Part shown: positions 51,701-57,984 of the stretch, piece by piece
How positions within the stretch are numbered: the first letter of the stretch is position 1
How the letters are laid out: every line of letters starts with the position of its first letter
DNA from: Plantactinospora sp040120695
GTDB lineage: Bacteria > Actinomycetota > Actinomycetes > Mycobacteriales > Micromonosporaceae
Direction of reading: 5' to 3'
NCBI RefSeq assembly: GCF_040120695.1
Contig: NZ_JBEEAC010000005.1
Coordinates: 248,001-312,000 of the forward strand
DNA length: 64,000 nt
Notes under the pieces: generated by a model
Seen by the model: only the letters and a program-made list of their open reading frames with translations
What the model was told of the DNA's origin: nothing
Database searches by the model: none
Made by a program: the position numbers and the translations under genes

Positions 51701-54005
51701 GGCGACGGGCGCGGTGGGCCGGCCGGACCTACTCGTTCCCGGACCACCCACCCCGGCGCCCGCGCCCCCGCCATCGTCGTCACCGGCGATCGACGACGAC
51801 TCCGCCAGGGCGCTCCGTCGCCGGATCCGCGTTGTGATCGAACAGATCGACCATGCTCGCAAGAAGAAGCCGGTCGAGCACCTGCTCCGGGTCGAACACC
51901 GCGGCGAGGACCGATACCGGCTGCGGATCAAGGGGGAGGGGAACGACGCTCGGGTACGGGTCGAGGTGGCCGTCACCGGCGATCCGTCCAAGATCGAGGT
52001 GAAGTTCGAGGATCCCGCCATCACGTTGCGGGTTCCTCCGGACCTTGCCCGATCCGACCGGGACGCTTTCGAGGAGGCCGTTCGGGCGGCGCTGAAGAAG
52101 GTGGCCGAACGCCAGGAGAAGGTGAGCCTGGCCGCGCCCGAGGTGGTCGGTCACCTGGAGAAGGGCGCCACCGCCACCGGCACGGGGGTACTGCCGAGTG
52201 TGCCGGTCGGGAACCTGGCCCGGACCCACTTCGGGGAGGTACTCGGCGAGTCGGCCGTCGCCCGGTCGATCGTCCAGGTCTTTGCCGACCGGGCCATTAG
52301 CCGACGCGACGAGGTGCTTCGTGACCTGCGTGAACGGCACGACGCCGCCTACAGTACGCGGCTGCCGGGTAAACAGCGGCGGCCGATGGCCAACCAGATC
52401 GTGGCGCTGGCCCGCAGCGGCGAATCGATTGCCCAGGCCATCGATTCCGAGCTCGCCGGCAGTGGCCCCGCGACCACCGGAACCGTCGTCGGGACGACCG
52501 GCAGTGGCCCCGCGACCCCCGGGGTCGGCTCCGGGACAACCGGGTTCGGGCCCACGCCGGCCGACACCGAGCGGGCGATCGACGCCGCAGCCCGGGCGAT
52601 CAACCAGGTCAACCGGCGCCACCGGCACCACTTCGCACGCGACCACGCTGCGGAGCGCGACCCCGACACCCGGGTGTTCCGGTCGGACCGGATCGGGATC
52701 AAGCGCGACGTGACGCTCACCCTGACCTTCGGCACCGTGGAAGGCAACCGGCCGGTCGTCCCGGCCGTCCGTCGGCTCAAGCGCGGCCGTTTCGAGTTCA
52801 CCGTCAACGTCGACGCCGCCCCGGACGAGATTCAGCGGACGATCGAGCACGTCTGCGACAACATTCTCTTCGACCGGGAGCATCCGCTGCCGCCCCGGCG
52901 CCGGCTACTGGAGGACTACCTGCCCACCGGAGTCGGGCTGGCCGGTGCGGCGGCAGTCGCCGCGTTGAGTGGACCGCTGTGGGGGCTGATGACCGGTGCC
53001 AGCGCCGTGGCGCACCTCGGGCAGCGGTGGAGCGCCCGCTTCCATGCGATGCGGGTGAACGACATCGCGTTGCGGAAGGCGTTCGCCATCGAGGAGGACG
53101 ACGTGAGCCCGGCGGACCTGCGCCGGTCGCTCGACGAGCAGCGCGCGGCGGTGCAGGGGTTGGAGCAGCGGGTGCGACAGATGGAGGAGCAACTCGCCCA
53201 GGATCCCCGTACGGCTGCCGAGGTGGCGACGATGCACGCCCAGTTGGGGGCGGTACCGGAGCCCGACCTGCTCGACAAGGTCGCCCAGAAGGTGGCGAAG
53301 GCAGGGCAATGGCCGCGCAACGGCCGTATCGAGCCGGTGGCGGAGGCAGAGCACACCTTCCGATTCCTCTTCCATCGCGAGGGCGTCAGCGGCCGGCCGG
53401 AGAGCCTGACCTTCGAACTGGGTACCGGCCGGACCGACGGCGGGACGCTGATGGCGTACCGGGTGAACTCCGACGTCGCACACATGCTGCGGATCGATCC
53501 GACCGGCTCACCGGACGAGATCCTGGCGAGTGTGCAGGCCTGGCTGCGCCAGGAGGTCGACCGGATCAGCGCGATCCCGGTGGGGCTGCCGAGCGCGCGG
53601 AGCCGGTTGATGAAGTTCGGGACGGACGCCACCGGGCAGACCGTCGGCACCGCCGCGAGCATCGTGGTCGGCGCGACGACCTCCAACCCGGCTGTCACGA
53701 TCAGCCAGGTGTTGAGCTTCAGCGGGGCGAAGGAGGCCAGCAACATCTCCTTCGACAGCAGTGAGGCCGTGCTGTCCCAAACCCGAGCGGAACTGCGTAA
53801 ACGCTTCTTCGGCACCGCCCCGGAGGAGCAGTTGGCGGTCTTCACCTTCGACACCGACCACCTGCGGAGGCGGACGGTTTCGATCTTCCACCGGCTGCAA
53901 CAGCTGGAGCGGATCAGCGAGACGCTGCCCGAGCCGGAACGGCCGGCGCCGTTCCGATCCGGTCCGGTGACCCTCCCGGACCGGCCGGTAGTGTTGGGTG
54001 ACTGA
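45732..54005 (+). CDS. Giant polymorphic-toxin-like protein with papain-like (Tox-PL) domain
   Basis: A 2,757-residue protein, the largest in the window. Residues about 15-110 form a WXG100_2-type helical domain (LAQAWRDAGASLNQALVEAS; AEAWGGPSG turn). Residues about 115-165 are strongly hydrophobic (VLIAVLTCCLEIFAIIVLSF), followed by Gly/Ala-rich helices to about 290. About 317-763 is a Pro/Gly/Ser linker. Residues about 805-955 match papain-fold toxin 1/glutamine deamidase domains: Cys827 in ATNCTDTVRAFL, His909 in GSHMWVAVNH, and VWVEPQTG, with Glu where Asp is usual. From about 1000 on lie segments I do not recognise, then repeated beta plus hydrophobic modules (about 1786-2676) and a coiled coil (about 2457-2495). 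Its operon and N-terminus point to ESX export; the target is unknown. Confidence 0.75.
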   Translation: MTLGPPDWGEPWQQVWDLLVWVSTGGSAWPEADEDRIRQLAQAWRDAGASLNQALVEASAERTALAEAWGGPSGLTFQAEFSKVVDQALPKFSQLAQQVAQAADQAALDIEYEKITVLIAVLTCCLEIFAIIVLSFFTFGAALAAAAGPIGIARMAIAAALRLLLSRAASSLGRLALREAVLEGLQELATDLTAQGIQAGMGTRTGWDAERTLWAAGAGAGAGALAAGTGPLANLLGRRAPHNPLGSAIRTGIDGIHEAGVETVTNATVNGLRTGDWRIDTDGFGNSAIAEGLRGRISEGRDDALERLGQQVPVLPTPTAVPVAPTGLPPGALLPTGTTPSPAPERDPDGTGAGPVGGTTPPGASGPGQSSGPPGAGQPRSPSPGQPGPPGADQSRPSGPDQSRPSDPDRPRPSEPDRSRPSAPDQAGLPGSAQPGQPGGPGSGQPAPGQPAESGPERPGGSGPGRPDSSGAAGGGQPAAAEPSRPPPPPPDPVPPARPTEDLDQGRPHQPVSSAGPPPSSGTVSSGPAPTGPGAASGTPTSSPIGTGHGGLTGPVGAMPPVATSGAYLPPVGVAPAGGSPTGLTAGSGTPGAQVPTSGSPGSPTSGGPAGSGSPSSTAGTPSAGTTGSAAGPATTGPAATSPPTGHPPTGHPSGGPSSGGPSSGGPSGGGPSGGSPSSGGPSSGGSASGGQGGAGSAGGHSGTSVAPAGLDGRPVGTADQGNAGTGFGLAGVAAVLRPADHSGPPRAGGASTGGPTRPRPGPTQSPATGDEDLDPASAWDERELSGRIPVDEQRSPVLHPDPRHPSRWVGYLNDGGPTRPGRATNCTDTVRAFLSTWYGRPSVAGALNQDLSRGVADGTARIQRWLGTDFVQQGAGAAGLDAVGSQLLIQGHGAAAVIISQWTDGGSHMWVAVNHTGTIVWVEPQTGMISDETPLYQGQTDQVWALPLDAHGEPVSPYPDGELAAPTDRRQAVLDSRYADSLRASLPGQHAPAEPGRQPGPGGQPGPGGQPRLVAGAEAVQAVRDNLRAIPAGFDLTGERRHRRVANALHPEPGTVKLVLRGQRGGEVGVADVRMLGADFVHALAELVQSGDLDLGTGRVVLVGNYSGTAPRGRRPLAAMLAERLLDLGRQHEVSGADAKVWSFLDGTVVVAEPDPRDSSRPKQPPDGAWHTFTPSGQPSGSSRSTPRPTATPTGPTATTGPTATTGQVATGPTTAATGPPGRPLLPPDLRDHRHLSGDLSGTYRTDDRRLHRYDDRPYTYRDDETGRLHHERDSAGTYRDEYSFELRSARTGKVVRDPLLARGRPVTHRSVPGPPDRTYSRPAQKVVPQLALQGMQLEHLRRGRLAALMTELGIADLSQLAEPNVTATFADLVARPTGRPSPARLAELAAAVRQYHRLESAVRQARAEAPQAMARRLLAEDFRIDGSAELTAGRTGPRPPGAFAVAGFDPDRQRLVVLETEPTSGSRHLLQDGTLAERGTPAHIRDVLETSRELHEHLRQHPELLDALHRSLVRGELTVQAYQVEVDVPDHQRVSVRRTPLDLSGLDLTGVADRLPARSAAVDPGLGDRLQTAAQQVAGLLTGAPGIQHVAVPAPRVVEIRPEQGAPYRLNLRTSPRDPGNGRFALHVGPDREHDIEFFHDQLDGLDQTSVQRVLAGALLYAHNRVVGAAPGGKKTDVLANQPISVRRPRLTERDAANLGTFEAMALLLPTTTGAERSALRAEIRDFIERYGLREGFPGGDERVELARERLSASAYRLLTEERAWALDSDPAVAVTRKALSGVLFDPTVALVTPVPSGQGAVFRVLPAGWAKLGRVAFTVELRSDAVPGGRGIEIRNTAEDRHFALVVDPSLVDHSAGAVPTLVPTWAQFRNQLRAVLQTTVEEQAARPPEVSRRWRDRGIAGAPAAAGATTMAVVAESLGVPAFAVKGVVVAGVEMITQGGVSRRSKLGKADREQDRRLALRTDRTGIEDGGLQRLVDRGFAEAAELATGAVGRPDLLVPGPPTPAPAPPPSSSPAIDDDSARALRRRIRVVIEQIDHARKKKPVEHLLRVEHRGEDRYRLRIKGEGNDARVRVEVAVTGDPSKIEVKFEDPAITLRVPPDLARSDRDAFEEAVRAALKKVAERQEKVSLAAPEVVGHLEKGATATGTGVLPSVPVGNLARTHFGEVLGESAVARSIVQVFADRAISRRDEVLRDLRERHDAAYSTRLPGKQRRPMANQIVALARSGESIAQAIDSELAGSGPATTGTVVGTTGSGPATPGVGSGTTGFGPTPADTERAIDAAARAINQVNRRHRHHFARDHAAERDPDTRVFRSDRIGIKRDVTLTLTFGTVEGNRPVVPAVRRLKRGRFEFTVNVDAAPDEIQRTIEHVCDNILFDREHPLPPRRRLLEDYLPTGVGLAGAAAVAALSGPLWGLMTGASAVAHLGQRWSARFHAMRVNDIALRKAFAIEEDDVSPADLRRSLDEQRAAVQGLEQRVRQMEEQLAQDPRTAAEVATMHAQLGAVPEPDLLDKVAQKVAKAGQWPRNGRIEPVAEAEHTFRFLFHREGVSGRPESLTFELGTGRTDGGTLMAYRVNSDVAHMLRIDPTGSPDEILASVQAWLRQEVDRISAIPVGLPSARSRLMKFGTDATGQTVGTAASIVVGATTSNPAVTISQVLSFSGAKEASNISFDSSEAVLSQTRAELRKRFFGTAPEEQLAVFTFDTDHLRRRTVSIFHRLQQLERISETLPEPERPAPFRSGPVTLPDRPVVLGD

Positions 54006-54006
54006 G

Positions 54007-55566
54007 ATGACCGAGGCACACCCGATGACCGAGGCAGCCGGCCTGCCCGAGGCACGCACCCTGGCCGAGGCGTACGCCTTCGTCGAACTGAGCCTGCCGC
54101 CCGGCGAGGAGTGGGTGGACTTCGACCGGTTCACCACCCTGCACCGCTCCGGTGACACCTACCTGCTTCGCTTCGACGGTCCCTACCAGGGCAGGCGGCA
54201 CACCATCGAGGTGGTCGTACCGGTGCCGGACCCCGACGCGCGGGACGAGTCGCGGCTGTCGTACGGGGAGGGACGGTCGACCCTGATCGACGCCGGCCAG
54301 TGGTGCCTGCTGGAGCTTTCCCACGCAGAATTGGCCCGCACCGGGCTGGCCCAGCTCGGCGGCGCGCCACCGGACGACGAGACGTACCGGGCGATGCACG
54401 GCGCCTGGGACGCCGCGCGGGCGGCGGCCGACGAGGTGGCGAAGTTCCTGCCGGCACCGCTCGACGGATCAGCACACTCGGCCGACGGCAGAGCGTCGGA
54501 TAGCGACGTGGTGCCGGCGACGGCATGCTGGACCACGCTGGGGCAGCGGCTCCGGGGCGACCGGCCGGAGCTGTTCCGCCGGTCCCGGCTCGACGCGGCC
54601 CGGGCAGACTACCAGCGCCGGCTGGCCGACTTCGTGACCCGCTACGACCTGCCCGACCCGGTGTCGGACCCGGTGTCGGACCCGCCGGCCGACCCGGTGT
54701 CGGACCCGCCGGCGGACCCGCTGACGGAGCCATCCGGGGCGGTGACCCGGCCGGAGGCCGCCGGAGCGGCGCACGGTGTGCCGGCCGAGCCGGCGCCCAC
54801 GGTGGAGGCGACCGGTCCGGAGCCGGCCGGAGCACCGGCAGCGGAGGCGCCGGTCCGGGTGCGCACCTTCGCCGAGGCGCATCTCTATCTCGATCTGCAT
54901 CCGTGCGTGTGCGGCTCGGCGCTCTTCCCCCGGGGTCAGCTCGACGTCGTGCGCAGCGACGACGAGGAGGTGCTGGTCCGCTATGCGGGACCCTGTGCCG
55001 GGTGTGGCCGGCACCGCGAGTTCGTACTGCGGATGCCCCAGCGACCGGGAGTGCCGCCGGAGTCGCCGTACCAGTTCAGCTATCTGGAGGACGGGCCGTC
55101 TGAGGCGATCGACGCCGGACAGTGGCTGGGCGTCGCCGAGGGCTACCAGGTGCTGCTGGACAGCCTCGGCATCCCACCCGGCCCGGACGCCTCGGACGGC
55201 CCGGACGCCTCGGACGGCCCGGACGTCCTGGACGGCCCGGAAGGCTTGGACGGCCCGGAAGGCTTGGACGGGCCGGACGGGTCGGAGGCGGACCGGTCCA
55301 CTCCGGATGGCCGCTCGGACCCGTCGTGGTCGGTGGACCGGGAGGAGATCGAACAGCTCCTCGTCGGCGCCGCGAGCGCACTCGACGAGGCGTTGAGGTT
55401 CCTTCCGCCCGACGCCGCCGCCATCGGGACCAGCGCGATCTGGACGGTGGACGGGTGGGAGCAGCACCAACGCCTGCCGGAACAGTTCACCAGGGACTGG
55501 CTGACCGCCGAGCGTGACCGGCGCCGACGGCGGCTGGCCGGCTTCCTGGCCCGCTATGGTCGTTGA
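54007..55566 (+). CDS. Internally duplicated protein following the giant effector
   Basis: A 519-residue protein of unknown function made of two copies of one domain. Copy 1 (about 13-220): ARTLAEAYAFVELSLPPGEE ... TLIDAGQWCLLEL ... RLDAARADYQRRLADFVTRY. Copy 2 (about 280-519): VRTFAEAHLYLDLHPCVCGS ... AIDAGQWLGVAEGY ... WLTAERDRRRRRLAGFLARY. Copy 2 carries a zinc-ribbon pair (HPCVCG, CAGCG) that copy 1 has lost. Both copies have Asp-Pro-rich or Asp-Gly-Pro repeats next to them. It follows the giant gene after one base (ATG 54007; GTG 53998 overlapping the giant stop is possible), so an immunity, chaperone or accessory role is inferred from position. Confidence 0.55.
   Translation: MTEAHPMTEAAGLPEARTLAEAYAFVELSLPPGEEWVDFDRFTTLHRSGDTYLLRFDGPYQGRRHTIEVVVPVPDPDARDESRLSYGEGRSTLIDAGQWCLLELSHAELARTGLAQLGGAPPDDETYRAMHGAWDAARAAADEVAKFLPAPLDGSAHSADGRASDSDVVPATACWTTLGQRLRGDRPELFRRSRLDAARADYQRRLADFVTRYDLPDPVSDPVSDPPADPVSDPPADPLTEPSGAVTRPEAAGAAHGVPAEPAPTVEATGPEPAGAPAAEAPVRVRTFAEAHLYLDLHPCVCGSALFPRGQLDVVRSDDEEVLVRYAGPCAGCGRHREFVLRMPQRPGVPPESPYQFSYLEDGPSEAIDAGQWLGVAEGYQVLLDSLGIPPGPDASDGPDASDGPDVLDGPEGLDGPEGLDGPDGSEADRSTPDGRSDPSWSVDREEIEQLLVGAASALDEALRFLPPDAAAIGTSAIWTVDGWEQHQRLPEQFTRDWLTAERDRRRRRLAGFLARYGR
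55180..55287. repeat. 18-nt in-frame minisatellite (six units)
   Basis: Six 18-nt units starting GGCCCGGACGCCTCGGAC encode G-P-D-A-S-D-type hexapeptides. Units one and two are identical (55180-55215), as are four and five (55234-55269). Confidence 0.8.
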
Positions 55567-55567
55567 C

Positions 55568-56026
55568 ATGTCGCCGCCCGCGCACCGCTCGGACGCCGGA
55601 TCGCCCGCCGACTCGGACGCCGGCTCGCCCGCCGACGACGAGCCGCGGTTCGCCGCCGTCCGGTTCGACCGGGACCGGGCGGGCCGGCCGGTACCGCCTG
55701 CGCGGCGGCTGGAGTACGCCGAGCGGGCTGCGGTGGTCGCGTACCTGCGCGAGTCGCCCGTGGTGATGGCGAACTGGGGCTACGATCCGGATCCGCTCGA
55801 CCCGGAGCACCCCGAGGTGGTGCCGGCGCACCTGCACACCGACGGCCGCTGGGTGTGGCCGGAGTCGCTGGCCTACTTCGCCGAGCGGTACGGCGTGCCG
55901 CCCGAGCCGGAACTCCTCGCACACATCGAGGAGCGGCGCTACGAATGGCCGGCCGAGGTGGGCGACGAGATCCTCGACCGGATCGGTCGGCTGCTGCGCG
56001 AGGGACGTACGTCCGGATCCGGCTGA
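55568..56026 (+). CDS. Uncharacterised actinobacterial protein, last gene of the effector operon
   Basis: A 152-residue acidic protein I cannot assign to a family. A 35-residue Ser/Ala/Asp N-terminus precedes a compact region: RRLEYAERAAVVAYLRESPV, VMANWGYDPDPLDPEHPEVV, HLHTDGRWVWPESLAYFAER, YGVPPEPELLAHIEERRYEW. The Asp/Trp-rich pattern suggests a small enzyme-inhibitor or immunity-like fold but nothing decisive. ATG 55568 starts one base after the previous stop; ATG 55556, overlapping it, is equally possible. It is convergent with the AAA-ATPase gene. Confidence 0.55.
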   Translation: MSPPAHRSDAGSPADSDAGSPADDEPRFAAVRFDRDRAGRPVPPARRLEYAERAAVVAYLRESPVVMANWGYDPDPLDPEHPEVVPAHLHTDGRWVWPESLAYFAERYGVPPEPELLAHIEERRYEWPAEVGDEILDRIGRLLREGRTSGSG

Positions 56027-56055
56027 GCCCCGCGTGGAGTCGGCGGCGGCCGGGG

Positions 56056-57729
56056 TCAGGGCGCCTGGATGACCAGGGCGAGGTCTTCCAGGGTGATGAG
56101 CTGCAGTTCCTCGGCGTTCGGCACCCGCCGCAACTGCCGCAGCCGCTGGGCCTGTGCCTTCCGCATGCCCTCGAAGAGCTTGCGCGCGTCCCGGGCGTTG
56201 CCGAAGTCCTTGTCCTTGCGGACCGTCTGGAAGTGTGACCGGGCCGCGACCGCGACCTCCGGGGCCAGCACGTACTCGTGGTTCTCGGCCATCCTGCTGA
56301 GGATCTCGGCGAGTTCGACGGCGCTGTAGTTCTCGAACTCGATGGTCCGGCTGAACCGCGAGGCCAGCCCGGGATTGGCGGCCAGGAAGCCGAGCATCTC
56401 GTCGGTGTAGCCGGCGACGATCACCACGATCTCGTGGCGGTGGTCCTCCATCAGTTTGACCAGCGTGTCGATCGCCTCCTGCCCGAAGTCACCGCCGGAG
56501 CCGAAGGAGCGGGAGAGGGTGTACGCCTCGTCGATGAAGAGCACGCCGCCCAGCGCCGCCTCGAACGCTGCCGAGGTCTTCTCGGCGGTGTGGCCGAGGT
56601 ACTGGCCGACCAGGTCCCGGCGGCTGACCTCGCGGAACCCGCCCTTCGGCAGTACGCCGAGCGCGGCGAGGAGCTGACCGTAGATGCGGGCGACCGTGGT
56701 CTTGCCGGTGCCGGGCGCCCCCGCGAAAATCAGGTGGTTGCTGCTCGGCGTGACGGAGAGCCCGCCGCTGCGCCGCCACTCGTTGACCTGGATCTCGTCG
56801 ATGATCGCGCGCACCTCGGCCTTGACCCCGGGCAGGCCCACCAGTTGTTCCAGTTCGCCGGTGAGTTCCTCGATCCGCCGGGGATCGCTGCGGGTCGCCG
56901 GGGCCTCGCCCGCGCCGACCGAGCGGGGCAGGCCGCGTTCGCTGGTGGCCACCTGGGCGGTCGCGCCCGGACTGAGCTGGATGCCGGGGGCGGCGGTCCG
57001 TTCGGTGTGGCAGTCCTCGATCAGGCCGCCGCAGCCGGGACCGACCGTGATGCCCAGACCCCGCACATCGTGCACCCGGCAGCGCCGCAGCGTCGGTGAA
57101 CTCTCCTGGGCGACCGCGATGCCCAGCCCGGAACCGGTCACCTCGCAGTTTTCCAGCAGCGGGCGGGCGTAGTCGTAGACGTAGATGCCCCGGTAGCCGC
57201 ACTCGGCGACCGTACAGTTGCGGATGGTCGGGTCGGCGGAGCGGATGAGCAGGCCGTCCTCGACCACGTTGGTGATCTCGCAGCCGACCGCCGTACCGGC
57301 GCAGGTGTCCCAGAGGATGCCCCGTTGCGCGGCGGTGACGCGTACCCGGGTGAACTCGAACTCGCTGCGCGGACCCACCTGGATCGCGACCGCCCGACCG
57401 GCGGAGACCTCGGTGTCCACCACCCGGACGGTGCCGCCGAAGACCGCCAGGGCGGGGGCATCGGCGCCGGCGAGGACGAGCTCGCGCAGCTCGACGGTGG
57501 CGTCCCGGCACTCCACGACCGGGTCGTCGGCCCGGCGGGCGCGGATGGTCACCGATCCGGGATCACCGGTGACGCCGATGATCACGTTGGCCCGCTCGAT
57601 GCGCAGGTGCTCCAGGTATTCCCCGGGGGTGACCAGGATGGTGGCGCCGTCCGGTGCCCCGTCGAGTGCGTCCGCGATGGTGGGGTACGCGTCAGACTGG
57701 GTGGCCGAGACGAGCAGGGTGTGCGTCAT
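56056..57729 (-). CDS. CbxX/EccA-type AAA ATPase fused to a right-handed beta-helix
   Basis: A 557-residue protein. Residues about 1-265 are a right-handed parallel beta-helix (pectate-lyase-like repeats): YPTIADALDGAPDGATILVT, then successive coils such as NVVEDGLLIRSADPTIRNCT, GYRGIYVYDYARPLLENCEV and GLGITVGPGCGGLIEDCHTE. Residues about 290-557 are a CbxX/CfqX-class AAA domain: LPGVKAEVRAIIDEIQVN, Walker A FAGAPGTGKTTVAR (about 335), GQYLGHTAEKT, Walker B GVLFIDEAYTLSR, arginine finger SRFSRTIEFENY. EccA of ESX systems has the same ATPase class but TPR repeats at its N-terminus. ATG 57729 was chosen at the start of the beta-helix. A role in effector handling is inferred from location. Confidence 0.85.
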   Translation of the reverse strand: MTHTLLVSATQSDAYPTIADALDGAPDGATILVTPGEYLEHLRIERANVIIGVTGDPGSVTIRARRADDPVVECRDATVELRELVLAGADAPALAVFGGTVRVVDTEVSAGRAVAIQVGPRSEFEFTRVRVTAAQRGILWDTCAGTAVGCEITNVVEDGLLIRSADPTIRNCTVAECGYRGIYVYDYARPLLENCEVTGSGLGIAVAQESSPTLRRCRVHDVRGLGITVGPGCGGLIEDCHTERTAAPGIQLSPGATAQVATSERGLPRSVGAGEAPATRSDPRRIEELTGELEQLVGLPGVKAEVRAIIDEIQVNEWRRSGGLSVTPSSNHLIFAGAPGTGKTTVARIYGQLLAALGVLPKGGFREVSRRDLVGQYLGHTAEKTSAAFEAALGGVLFIDEAYTLSRSFGSGGDFGQEAIDTLVKLMEDHRHEIVVIVAGYTDEMLGFLAANPGLASRFSRTIEFENYSAVELAEILSRMAENHEYVLAPEVAVAARSHFQTVRKDKDFGNARDARKLFEGMRKAQAQRLRQLRRVPNAEELQLITLEDLALVIQAP

Positions 57730-57929
57730 CGCTCCGTGGGGGATCAGGGACCGGACGGGGGCAGGGACCGGCGGCGGGTCGATGCAGCCGATGTTGACCA
57801 TATCGCACCGGAACCCGGTCCAGCCCGCACTGCCGGCCGGGTGGGCGTCGGGCCCTGCGGGGGTAGGAGTGACGTGGACGTAATCCGGTTCAGCGGGCCG
57901 GGACGTTCGCGTTAGGGTCGGAAGGTCGC

Positions 57930-57961
57930 CCACTCGTTACACGGTGATCCACTCGTTACAC
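57930..57961. promoter_or_regulatory. 19-nt-period direct repeat upstream of the MFS gene
   Basis: CCACTCGTTACAC occurs at 57930-57942 and 57949-57961, just upstream of the ribosome site of the MFS transporter. The 19-nt period puts both copies near the same DNA face, suggesting an operator or promoter element. The rest of the 255-base divergent interval shows no gene. Confidence 0.4.
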
Positions 57962-57984
57962 CAATGATCCAAGGAGTCACGCCC

